Translations under genes and position numbers: made by a program
Notes under the pieces: generated by a model
Databases searched by the model: none
Told to the model about the DNA's origin: nothing
What the model saw: the letters and a program-made list of their open reading frames with translations, nothing else
In this document: in pieces, positions 1-7,712 of the stretch
Position numbering within the stretch: the first letter of the stretch is position 1
Layout: each line of letters begins with the position of its first letter
Source: Rhodospirillales bacterium
Lineage (GTDB): Bacteria > Pseudomonadota > Alphaproteobacteria > Micavibrionales > Micavibrionaceae
DNA length: 64,000 bases
Reading direction: 5' to 3'
Assembly: GCA_020638335.1 (NCBI GenBank)
Contig: JACKIT010000001.1
Coordinates: forward strand, 124,001 to 188,000

Positions 1-1107
<1,107 letters not shown>

Positions 1108-1554
1108 TTCGTATGCGTTTGTCATTCCGACCGGAGGGCGTTCGCCCGGAGTGGAAGAATCTAATTACTCTGATATTACTCTATTCTCAACTTCTTTTAA
1201 AAACCTGAAAAAGAAGAAAAAATTGTAACCCCAGGCTTGCCCCGGGGCCTATCGAATCTTTCTGTAAGTCTCTATAGCCCCCGGCTTTTGCCGGGGGTGC
1301 GGGAATTTTGTACAGGTTAAGCTTTCAGGACGTTGAGAATTGGGTCTGATATTGGATTAGAAGATCTCTCGGCTTTCTGCTCTGCTAAAGCTTCGCAGAA
1401 CGAGACGCTCAGGATGACATTTTTTCTGATTTTGAAAAACTGAGTCATTTGAATCACTTAAGGGTGCATGTTCTTTCTTTGTTCACATTAAATTGTTGAA
1501 TCTATTGCATTTTTTGACTTGTCCACAGACTCGGAATGTGATTCACTCAAGAAC
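1108..1554. repeat. Repeat-rich intergenic stretch after eno
   Basis: No convincing gene is present. The outer boundaries look like two halves of a dispersed palindromic element: a left part starting GTCATTCCGACC at 1121, holding a GGGCG/CGCCC hairpin and running into GAATCTAAT, and a right part near 1355-1420 that starts ATTAGAAGATCT and ends CAGGATGACAT. Between them are two further hairpins: an imperfect one at about 1228-1247, and a perfect 8-bp stem CCCCCGGC/GCCGGGGG at 1278-1297 with a TTTT loop. The 1278-1297 hairpin could help end eno transcription, but no clear T-run follows it. The last 100 bases before the FtsB-like gene are AT-rich and probably hold its promoter. Confidence 0.7.
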
Positions 1555-1866
1555 ATGAATAAGCTTAGCGCCCATAGTTATTTCTTACGTGAAAACATTT
1601 TGCCTCTTATCGGGGTGTGTTTGTGTCTGTATTTTTCTTATCATACGCTTTTGGGCAATCGTTCGGTGTTAAAGCTTTATGCATTGGAGAAGCAAATAGA
1701 GACAATGTCGCAAGAAAAGACTTTGGTTGTGTCTGCGAAAGATTCTTTGCAGAAAAAAGTCGTTATGATGCGTCCGGGCAATGTCGATAAGGATTTGCTG
1801 GAAGAACAGGTCAGGCTGATACTGGGTTACAGGCAGGCCGACGAATTGGTGTTTTTAGGTAATTAA
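1555..1866 (+). CDS. FtsB/DivIC-like septum formation initiator
   Basis: A 103-residue protein with one membrane segment near residues 13-32 (NILPLIGVCLCLYFSYHTLL) followed by a coiled-coil-like stretch, LYALEKQIETMSQEKTL. This is the architecture of the FtsB/DivIC septum initiator family, which bridges division proteins in the periplasm. The gene lies between eno and pdhA, a usual position for this family in alphaproteobacteria. An in-frame TTG at 1519 would add 12 residues, but the ATG at 1555 places the membrane segment at the normal distance from the N-terminus. A rho-independent terminator follows at 1920. The family call rests on architecture and context rather than on catalytic motifs. 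Confidence 0.75.
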   Translation: MNKLSAHSYFLRENILPLIGVCLCLYFSYHTLLGNRSVLKLYALEKQIETMSQEKTLVVSAKDSLQKKVVMMRPGNVDKDLLEEQVRLILGYRQADELVFLGN

Positions 1867-1919
1867 ATTACAAAAATTCCTGTTTTTTATTTTTTATCCT
1901 TTCTTTTCAGTATGTTGCG

Positions 1920-1940
1920 CCGCACAAACGTGCGGTTTTT
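1920..1940 (+). terminator. Rho-independent terminator after the FtsB-like gene
   Basis: A perfect 6-bp stem CCGCAC/GTGCGG with an AAAC loop is followed directly by TTTTT. It lies 54 bases after the FtsB-like stop and about 85 bases before pdhA, separating the two transcription units. Confidence 0.8.
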
Positions 1941-2025
1941 GCTGGTCGCCTCTTGTGGAATCGTGTAATTCATCTGTCTTGATTTCAACAATTCTTGTTC
2001 TTTCAATGATGGAGGCGCCAAAATC

Positions 2026-3051
2026 GTGGCCAGTTCAAAGACCAAAAAGAAACCTAAGCTCAAAACTGTATCGAACAATGAGTCAATTCCGTCTGTGGAG
2101 ACGTTACAAAAGCTCTATCGCGAGATGCTTTTGATTCGCCGGTTTGAAGAAAAGGCCGGGCAGCTTTACGGGATGGGGCTGATTGGCGGGTTTTGTCACC
2201 TTTATATCGGTCAGGAAGCCGTTGTGACGGGAATTAGTTCTGTGCAGGAGCCGCAAGATACGGTGGTGACGTCGTATCGTGATCATGCACATATGCTGGC
2301 GTGCGGGATGGACCCGAAGGGGATTATGGCGGAGCTGACAGGACGCATTGACGGGTATTCGCGCGGGAAGGGCGGGTCGATGCATATGTTTTCGAAGGCA
2401 GAGAATTTCTTTGGCGGGCACGGGATTGTCGGCGCGGGTACGGCGATTGGTGCTGGGCTGGGCTTTTCGCATAAATATAAAGAAGATGGCGGCGTGGCGG
2501 TGGCCTATATGGGGGATGGCGCGTCGAATCAGGGGCAGGTGGCTGAGGTTTATAACATGGCTGCTCTGTGGGATTTGCCGGTGTTGTTTGTGATTGAGAA
2601 TAACCAGTACGGGATGGGCACGAGCGTGAAACGTTCTTCCGCCGGGCAGCTGTATAAACGCGGGGAAGGTTACGGCATTCCCGGCGAGCAGGTGGACGGA
2701 ATGGATGTGTTTGCGGTGCAGAAGACGGCGAAGCAGGCGCTTGATTATGTGCGCAGTGGAAACGGGCCATATATTCTGGAAGTGATGACCTATCGTTATC
2801 GCGGGCACTCGATGTCCGATCCGGCGAAATACCGCACGAAGGAAGAGGTTGCGAATATGAAAGAGGAGCGCGATCCGATTACGGCGCTTAAGGGGCTGAT
2901 GCAGGATGTGGGCGTTGATGAGGCCGAGATCAAGGCGATCGATAAAGAGATTAAGGATATCGTCAATGAAGCGGCCGTCTTTGCGCAGGAAAGCCCTGAG
3001 CCGGATGCGCACGAGCTTTGGACGGATGTTCTGGTGGAGGTGCAGGAATGA
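2026..3051 (+). CDS. pdhA: Pyruvate dehydrogenase E1 alpha subunit
   Basis: The alpha subunit of the thiamine-diphosphate-dependent E1 component, which decarboxylates pyruvate and passes the acetyl group to the E2 lipoyl arm. At 341 residues it has the usual alphaproteobacterial length. It shows RRFEEKAGQLYGMG near residue 37, the ThDP/Mg motif GDGASNQG near residues 162-169 with VIENNQYGMGTS about 30 residues on, and the conserved loop YRYRGHSMSDP near 257. The start is GTG at 2026, supported by GGAGG at 2011-2015. The N-terminal 20 residues are Lys/Ser-rich. It heads the pdhA-pdhB-pdhC-lpd group, but about 300 bases containing an antisense ORF separate it from pdhB. Confidence 0.97.
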   Translation: MASSKTKKKPKLKTVSNNESIPSVETLQKLYREMLLIRRFEEKAGQLYGMGLIGGFCHLYIGQEAVVTGISSVQEPQDTVVTSYRDHAHMLACGMDPKGIMAELTGRIDGYSRGKGGSMHMFSKAENFFGGHGIVGAGTAIGAGLGFSHKYKEDGGVAVAYMGDGASNQGQVAEVYNMAALWDLPVLFVIENNQYGMGTSVKRSSAGQLYKRGEGYGIPGEQVDGMDVFAVQKTAKQALDYVRSGNGPYILEVMTYRYRGHSMSDPAKYRTKEEVANMKEERDPITALKGLMQDVGVDEAEIKAIDKEIKDIVNEAAVFAQESPEPDAHELWTDVLVEVQE

Positions 3052-3053
3052 AT

Positions 3054-3299
3054 TTATGTGTTTTCGAAGCCATGGTCTTTAAGGGCTTGTATCAGATTTC
3101 TCTTCTGATCAGGGCGCAGACCGGGTGGGCTATGGTCCCCGTCGACAAGCTTTTGGGCAAGCTCATTATTCAGACCATACCTGTTAAAAATACCTTCAAG
3201 TCCTTTCGGCGCAGCCCGTCTTTGTTGGCGGGTGCTATTTGCGCCTTGTCTGCGGCCCGCCCTTGTTTGGGTTGGTGTTTTGTTTCTCGAATTGCCCAT
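3054..3299 (-). CDS. Small basic hypothetical protein, antisense between pdhA and pdhB
   Basis: An 81-residue reading frame fills most of the 300-base gap between pdhA and pdhB on the opposite strand; its TAA lies 3 bases past the pdhA stop. The N-terminal half is Arg/Gln/Thr-rich and probably disordered (QTRAGRRQGANSTRQQRRAA). The C-terminal half looks like a compact helical domain: GLEGIFNRYGLNNELAQKL, then PPGLRPDQKRNLIQALKDHG. This amphipathic pattern is unlike a random shadow ORF, and the plus-strand frames here look non-protein-like. Starting at the ATG at 3299 drops a 12-residue upstream extension. I do not recognise the family. Transcription from it would run into pdhA antisense. Confidence 0.55.
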   Translation of the reverse strand: MGNSRNKTPTQTRAGRRQGANSTRQQRRAAPKGLEGIFNRYGLNNELAQKLVDGDHSPPGLRPDQKRNLIQALKDHGFENT

Positions 3300-3352
3300 A
3301 GATGTTCTTATATATTTGCCTGTGTCATATGTCAATTAGAAACGGAGAGGTT

Positions 3353-4792
3353 ATGCCAACGAATATTTTGATGCCGGCGCTGTCGCCGACGATGACTGAA
3401 GGAAATCTTGCCAAGTGGCTTAAAGCTGAGGGCGATAAGGTTGAGGCTGGTGATGTGATTGCCGAGATCGAGACCGACAAGGCGACCATGGAGGTTGAGG
3501 CGGTTGATGAGGGCGTTTTGGGTAAGATTGTCGTGCCGGAAGGCACGCAAGGCGTAGCGGTGAATACGCCGATTGCGGTGTTGCTGGAGGATGGTGAAAG
3601 TGCGAATGATATTCCCTCACCCACTTCGCTAACGCCTTCCGTTAACACGGAAGACGAAGCTCCGTTGCCCTCTCCCACAGGGAGAGGGAGGGGCCCGGCG
3701 AAGCCCGAAGGGCTGAGCGGGGAAGGTGAGGGGCAAAATCGAGATATCCTCTATGCACAAGGCGCCGTGCTGGAGCCGCCTCCATTCGATGAGGCTGCCT
3801 TTAACGAAATGCAGGATATGACGGTGCGTGAGGCGTTGCGCGATGCGATGGCTGAGGAAATGCGCGCCGATGAAACCGTTTACCTGATGGGTGAGGAAGT
3901 CGCCGAATATCAGGGGGCGTATAAAGTTTCGCAAGGTTTGCTTGATGAGTTTGGCGCGCGGCGCGTGATCGATACGCCGATCACCGAGCATGGTTTTGCC
4001 GGGATGGCTGTGGGCAGCGCGATGAACGGTTTGAAGCCGATTGTTGAGTTCATGACCTGGAACTTCGGGATGCAGGCGATTGACCATATTATTAACTCTG
4101 CCGGGAAGACGCTGTACATGGCCGGAGGACAATTGGGCTGTCCGATTGTATTTCGCGGGCCCAACGGTGCGGCGAGCCGGGTGGCGGCGCAGCACTCACA
4201 ATGTTATGCGAGTTGGTATGCGCATGTGCCGGGGCTGAAGGTGGTTTCGCCATGGTCGGGGGCGGATGCCAAGGGCCTGATGAAGGCGGCTATTCGTGAT
4301 CCGAATCCAGTGCTGATCCTTGAGAATGAGTTACTGTACGGGGAAACGCACAGTGTGCCGACGAGCAATGAATTTGTGATTCCGTTGGGGCGGGCCAAGA
4401 TTGAACGCAGTGGTTCGGATGTGACGATCGTGGCGTTTTCGATTATGGTCGGTAAGGCTTTGCAGGCGGCTGAGACGCTGGCCGAGCAGGGGATTGACGC
4501 GGAGGTGATTAATCTTCGGACCATTCGCCCGCTGGATCGTTATACGATTTTGGAAAGTGTCAAGAAAACCAACCGGATTGTGACTTGTGAAGAAGGCTGG
4601 CCGTTTGCCGGGATCGGCGCGGAGATTGCCGCGTTGATCGGCGAGCATGCGTTTGATTATCTCGATGCACCGCTCGCGCGCGTGGCGGCGGCGGATGTAC
4701 CGCTGCCCTATGCGGCGAATTTGGAGGCTCTGGCCCTGCCGCAGGTTGAGGAGATTGTGCATGCCGTTCAAAAAGTTTGTTATAAGGATTAG
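3353..4792 (+). CDS. pdhB: Pyruvate dehydrogenase E1 beta subunit with N-terminal lipoyl domain
   Basis: The beta subunit of pyruvate dehydrogenase E1. Residues 1-78 are a biotinyl/lipoyl domain with the lipoylation site ETDKATMEV (Lys near 43), an arrangement known from alphaproteobacteria. Residues 150-479 are the transketolase-like beta subunit, with [50 protein letters not shown] and the C-terminal [17 protein letters not shown]. The ATG at 3353 follows GGAGAGG; an upstream in-frame start at 3302 would add 17 unlikely residues. The linker (residues 88-127) is encoded by a palindromic repeat at 3614-3732 that reads as [12 protein letters not shown] and GLSGEGEG, foreign-looking and low in complexity. 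Seven bases separate its stop from the GxxExxY element. Confidence 0.96.
   Translation: MPTNILMPALSPTMTEGNLAKWLKAEGDKVEAGDVIAEIETDKATMEVEAVDEGVLGKIVVPEGTQGVAVNTPIAVLLEDGESANDIPSPTSLTPSVNTEDEAPLPSPTGRGRGPAKPEGLSGEGEGQNRDILYAQGAVLEPPPFDEAAFNEMQDMTVREALRDAMAEEMRADETVYLMGEEVAEYQGAYKVSQGLLDEFGARRVIDTPITEHGFAGMAVGSAMNGLKPIVEFMTWNFGMQAIDHIINSAGKTLYMAGGQLGCPIVFRGPNGAASRVAAQHSQCYASWYAHVPGLKVVSPWSGADAKGLMKAAIRDPNPVLILENELLYGETHSVPTSNEFVIPLGRAKIERSGSDVTIVAFSIMVGKALQAAETLAEQGIDAEVINLRTIRPLDRYTILESVKKTNRIVTCEEGWPFAGIGAEIAALIGEHAFDYLDAPLARVAAADVPLPYAANLEALALPQVEEIVHAVQKVCYKD
3614..3732. repeat. Palindromic element translated within the pdhB linker
   Basis: The outer arms are CCCTCACC (3614-3621) and GGTGAGGG (3725-3732). 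Inside are three smaller hairpins: CTTCCGT/ACGGAAG around a TAAC loop near 3636-3653; a perfect 9-bp stem CCCTCTCCC/GGGAGAGGG at 3668-3688 with an ACA loop; and AGCCC/GGGCT near 3701-3713. The element keeps the reading frame and lies exactly in the flexible linker between the lipoyl and catalytic domains, where an insertion would do least harm. Confidence 0.85.
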
Positions 4793-4798
4793 AAAAGA

Positions 4799-5261
4799 TT
4801 AACGCGGAGTTTCGGAGAAGCGGAGTTTTTATATGTCTGTGCCGATGAAGCAATATGACGATTTTGAAACCGATATAAATATTTTATCGGGGGATATTGT
4901 TGATTGTGCTTTTCAAGTTCATAAGGAGCTGGGGCCTGGTTTTTTGGAAGTGAACTATGAAGATGCTTTCATTTACGAATTACGGCAAAAAGGCTTAAGT
5001 TTTGAGCAGCAAAAAATTTTCAAAATTCCGTATAAAAAAGATTTTTTAAATTCTGAGTTTAGATTTGACCTGATTGTTGAAAATAAGATTCTTGTCGAAT
5101 TGAAAGCTGTTGAAAAAATTCATCCCGTTCATAAAGCGCAAATCTATGCGTATTTGAAAGCTACAAAATTGGAGTTAGGGTTGCTGATTAATTTTAATGT
5201 TCCTCTCATCAAAGAGGGAATTGGGCGCTATGCTCTCCGTAACTCCGAGTCTCCGCGTTAA
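4799..5261. mobile_element. GxxExxY cassette bounded by 27-bp inverted repeats
   Basis: A 463-bp unit sits between pdhB and pdhC. The left end (4799-4825) reads TTAACGCGGAG followed by two CGGAG blocks at 3-base spacings; the right end (5235-5261) is its reverse complement at 22 of 27 positions, with all mismatches in the spacers. The only gene inside is the GxxExxY ORF, whose stop codon and last eight or so codons lie in the right repeat. The left end starts 7 bases after the pdhB stop, and pdhC starts 22 bases after the right end. No transposase is present, so any movement would need help from elsewhere. Confidence 0.75.
4833..5261 (+). CDS. GxxExxY family protein (PD-(D/E)XK nuclease-like)
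   Basis: A 142-residue member of the GxxExxY family, which is related to PD-(D/E)XK nucleases; its cellular role is not established. The naming motif is GPGFLEVNYEDAF near residues 33-45. Nuclease-fold residues follow as FRFDLIVENKILVELKAVE (D and E-x-K near residues 77-92), then VHKAQIYAYLK and LGLLINFNVPLIKEGI, the usual C-terminal core. The final residues, RNSESPR, are encoded by the right inverted repeat. The ATG at 4833 lies 7 bases inside the left repeat. Its A+T-richer composition and position inside an otherwise continuous pdh operon indicate insertion. It may be co-transcribed with pdhB and pdhC. Confidence 0.88.
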   Translation: MSVPMKQYDDFETDINILSGDIVDCAFQVHKELGPGFLEVNYEDAFIYELRQKGLSFEQQKIFKIPYKKDFLNSEFRFDLIVENKILVELKAVEKIHPVHKAQIYAYLKATKLELGLLINFNVPLIKEGIGRYALRNSESPR

Positions 5262-5282
5262 ATTTTTAAGGATCAAGAGATT

Positions 5283-6557
5283 ATGCCAATTAATGTAACG
5301 ATGCCTGCACTTTCTCCGACAATGACCGATGGGACTTTGGCCAAGTGGTTGAAGGCCGAAGGGGACGCTATTGAAGCCGGGGATGTTATTGCCGAGATTG
5401 AAACCGATAAGGCGACCATGGAGGTTGAAGCGGTTGATGAAGGTGTGCTGGGTAAGATTATTGTAGCCGAGGGTACAGAGAACGTACCGGTGAATGATGT
5501 GATTGCGGTGTTGTTGGAAGATGGTGAGAGCGCCGATGATATTTCTTCTCCGTCATTGCGAGCGAATAAAGAGAGCGAAGCAATCCAGTCTGTGTCTGAA
5601 CCTGAAAATAAACCTGATTCTGGATTGCCGCGTCAGCTCTCCGGGCTTCCTCGCAATGACGTTGTGCAGAAAGGGGGTCGTGTTTTTGCCTCGCCTCTGG
5701 CCAAACGTCTGGCGGCGGATAGGGGAATTGACCTTTCTGCGATTAAAGGCTCTGGGCCGCGTGGGCGGATTATTAGGGATGACGTGATGAAGGGATCAGG
5801 GGATGATGGGAAAAGCGCTTCTCCTCATCCCGTCATCACCTCATCCCCTCATCAGACTAACATCTACGGTATGGCCTATCGTGAAATTCCGAATAACAAT
5901 ATCAAGAAGGTTACGGCCAAGCGTCTCACCGAATCCAAGCAGAGCGTTCCGCATTTCTATCTGAGCGTCGAATGCGCGCTCGATAATTTGCTGGCGGCGC
6001 GTAAGGAGCTGAATGACAAGGCGAACGGTGAATATAAGCTGTCGGTGAATGACTTTATTATCAAGGCGGCGGCGATGGCGCTCAAGGCCTATCCAGCGGC
6101 GAATGTGAGCTGGACCGATGAGGCAATCCATCAATATTTGTCTTCGGATATTTCGGTGGCGGTGGCCACGCCGAACGGGTTGATTACGCCGATTGTCAAG
6201 GCGGCAGAGACTAAAGGTTTGCGGGCGATTTCCGATGAGGTCAAGGAATTGGCGGCCCGCGCCCGGGACGGCAAGCTGGCGCCGGAAGAATTTCAGGGCG
6301 GATCGTTCACGATTTCCAATCTCGGGATGTTCGGCGTGAAAGAATTTGCCGCTATTCTTAATCCTCCGCAGAGTTGTATTCTGGCGGTGGGAGCGGGCGA
6401 GCAGATGCCGCGCGTGGTCAATGGCGAGATTAAAATTCAAACTGTGATGTGTGTAACGCTTTCGACCGATCACCGCTCTGTAGATGGGGCTGTTGGGGCG
6501 CAGTGGCTGCAAGTTTTCAAGCGCTATATCGAAAATCCGGTGAGCATGCTGGTTTAA
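5283..6557 (+). CDS. pdhC: Pyruvate dehydrogenase E2, dihydrolipoamide acetyltransferase
   Basis: The core of the pyruvate dehydrogenase complex; it moves the acetyl group from lipoamide to CoA. The 424 residues comprise a lipoyl domain (1-77, lipoyl Lys near 43 in ETDKATMEV), a linker, an E3/E1-binding domain at about 137-170 (FASPLAKRLAADRGIDL), a second linker, and the catalytic domain from about 200 to the end, with the active-site motif DHRSVDG (His397, Asp401). The start at 5283 follows AAGGATCAAGAG. The lipoyl domain is nearly identical to that of PdhB, suggesting domain duplication. Both linkers contain translated palindromic DNA (5551-5661 and 5778-5853). Confidence 0.97.
   Translation: MPINVTMPALSPTMTDGTLAKWLKAEGDAIEAGDVIAEIETDKATMEVEAVDEGVLGKIIVAEGTENVPVNDVIAVLLEDGESADDISSPSLRANKESEAIQSVSEPENKPDSGLPRQLSGLPRNDVVQKGGRVFASPLAKRLAADRGIDLSAIKGSGPRGRIIRDDVMKGSGDDGKSASPHPVITSSPHQTNIYGMAYREIPNNNIKKVTAKRLTESKQSVPHFYLSVECALDNLLAARKELNDKANGEYKLSVNDFIIKAAAMALKAYPAANVSWTDEAIHQYLSSDISVAVATPNGLITPIVKAAETKGLRAISDEVKELAARARDGKLAPEEFQGGSFTISNLGMFGVKEFAAILNPPQSCILAVGAGEQMPRVVNGEIKIQTVMCVTLSTDHRSVDGAVGAQWLQVFKRYIENPVSMLV
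5551..5661. repeat. Palindromic element translated within the first pdhC linker
   Basis: A perfect 12-bp outer inverted repeat, CGTCATTGCGAG (5551-5562) and CTCGCAATGACG (5650-5661), encloses a second perfect 9-bp pair, GCAATCCAG (5580-5588) and CTGGATTGC (5620-5628). The CGTCATTGCGAG...GCAATCC pattern is a common dispersed bacterial palindrome. Here it is read in frame between the lipoyl and E3-binding domains. Confidence 0.9.
5778..5853. repeat. Octamer-based palindrome translated within the second pdhC linker
   Basis: Four imperfect GATGANGG-type octamers (from 5778) face four complementary CTCATCCC-type octamers (to 5853) across the centre AAGCGCTT, giving an imperfect stem of about 37 bases. 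It encodes the Gly/Asp/Ser/His-rich linker between the E3-binding domain and the acetyltransferase domain, in frame. Confidence 0.7.
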
Positions 6558-6570
6558 GGGAGAGAAGGCT

Positions 6571-7107
6571 ATGATTGATCGTAAACCAATTGTTGGAGTG
6601 ATGGGTTCGCATGATGAGCCGTGGGAAGAGTATGCGCGGCCTTTGGGCGAATTGATTGCCAGGCGGGGGTATCATCTCATGACCGGTGCCGGCGGCGGTA
6701 TTATGATTGAGGTTTGCAGGGCTTTTCAAAGCGTACCGATGCGCACAGGCGTTGCTTTGGGCATTCGCCCGGCGGTGGATTATAAAGGCGAGGAACTTTC
6801 GAAAGACGAGTTTCCGAATAGTTATATCGATATACCGATTATCACGCCGCTGAGTGCCAAGGCGCAAAGTGATGCGATGCCTTATAGCCGCAATCTGGTG
6901 AATGTGATGTCATCTAAGGCTTTGGTCATCCTGCCCGGTTCACATGGGACACGTAATGAGGTGTCTTTGGGTTTATTGTATGAGAAACCGTTGATGCTGT
7001 TTGGACCGGATGAAGCATTTGATCAGTTTCCAGAAGATCCTCTGCGTTCTGATAATATCGCACATGTTGAGCAATTTCTTAATGATGTGTTTGGAGAGGA
7101 AGGTTAG
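6571..7107 (+). CDS. SLOG/LOG-like Rossmann protein (TIGR00725-type)
   Basis: A 178-residue nucleotide-binding Rossmann protein of the SLOG superfamily, which includes LOG phosphoribohydrolases and molybdenum-cofactor-carrier-like proteins. It begins VGVMGSHDEPWEEYARPLG and continues with GYHLMTGAGGGIM near residues 34-46. A PGSHGTRNEV segment near residue 125 takes the place of the PGGxGTxxE active-site motif of LOG proteins, with Ser-His replacing the second Gly. The altered motif makes a cytokinin-type phosphoribohydrolase activity uncertain. It lies between pdhC and lpd and is probably co-transcribed with them, 13 bases after the pdhC stop. The superfamily is secure; the exact substrate is not. 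Confidence 0.75.
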   Translation: MIDRKPIVGVMGSHDEPWEEYARPLGELIARRGYHLMTGAGGGIMIEVCRAFQSVPMRTGVALGIRPAVDYKGEELSKDEFPNSYIDIPIITPLSAKAQSDAMPYSRNLVNVMSSKALVILPGSHGTRNEVSLGLLYEKPLMLFGPDEAFDQFPEDPLRSDNIAHVEQFLNDVFGEEG

Positions 7108-7109
7108 GT

Positions 7110-7703
7110 ATGAGTTCTCGCGAACTTGTTCTCAACGCGGCCAATATTGAAAAAAAGTATTTTAAGCTTCTTTGGAGCGGCTTGTTATTTCTGGCTATAG
7201 GTCTCGTATGTTGTATCGGCAGTTTTTATTACTTCTATACGATTGGTGAATATGACGAAGACAAACAAAGTCTGAAGCAGATTCTTCCCTTCCTTTTGTG
7301 TTTTATTCCCGTCTACGGGGCGCAGCTTATTAAGAAGAGTTTGCGGGAAAGGAAGCTTCTTTCTTGCAGTGATATTAAGGAATTGCGTTTTGATGAAGCC
7401 GGCATTTCCGGTCCGATTGCCTTGCTTGAAGGACGGGTTAGAGATAATTTGCGCGAATTGAATAAGCCGTCCTTTCATATTCCCTGGGATATTATTGATA
7501 ATTTTATCGTTGAACCGGTTCGAGGTAGCAAGACATACTCTTCGCCGCCCTATTACAAGGTGACACGAAAGAAAACGGATGGCGGGCTTTATACATCTTA
7601 TTTCATATTGCGCGACTATTTCAGGGATCGTGAGCAGGAAATTCTTGATTTTGTCGGCACCAGGATTGATCAGGACCATGTAATTATTAATGACAAACCG
7701 TAG
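7110..7703 (+). CDS. Two-TM membrane protein of unknown function
   Basis: A 197-residue protein starting 2 bases after the preceding stop. Two hydrophobic segments lie at about residues 17-42 (LLWSGLLFLAIGLVCCIGSF) and 56-75 (ILPFLLCFIPVYGAQLI). The remaining 120 residues are soluble and probably cytoplasmic, with a beta-rich pattern (LRFDEAGISGPIA, FHIPWDIIDNFIVEP) like PH-type domains found behind paired membrane helices. I recognise no catalytic motif. Its position between pdhC and lpd implies co-expression but no proven role in the complex. Confidence 0.7.
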   Translation: MSSRELVLNAANIEKKYFKLLWSGLLFLAIGLVCCIGSFYYFYTIGEYDEDKQSLKQILPFLLCFIPVYGAQLIKKSLRERKLLSCSDIKELRFDEAGISGPIALLEGRVRDNLRELNKPSFHIPWDIIDNFIVEPVRGSKTYSSPPYYKVTRKKTDGGLYTSYFILRDYFRDREQEILDFVGTRIDQDHVIINDKP

Positions 7704-7712
7704 AGAGTGGAT

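Noticed and set aside
2104..3012. 302-residue open frame on the minus strand across pdhA
   Set aside because: It lies wholly within a clear E1-alpha gene; composition is His/Arg/Ile-rich from reverse reading and shows no family pattern.
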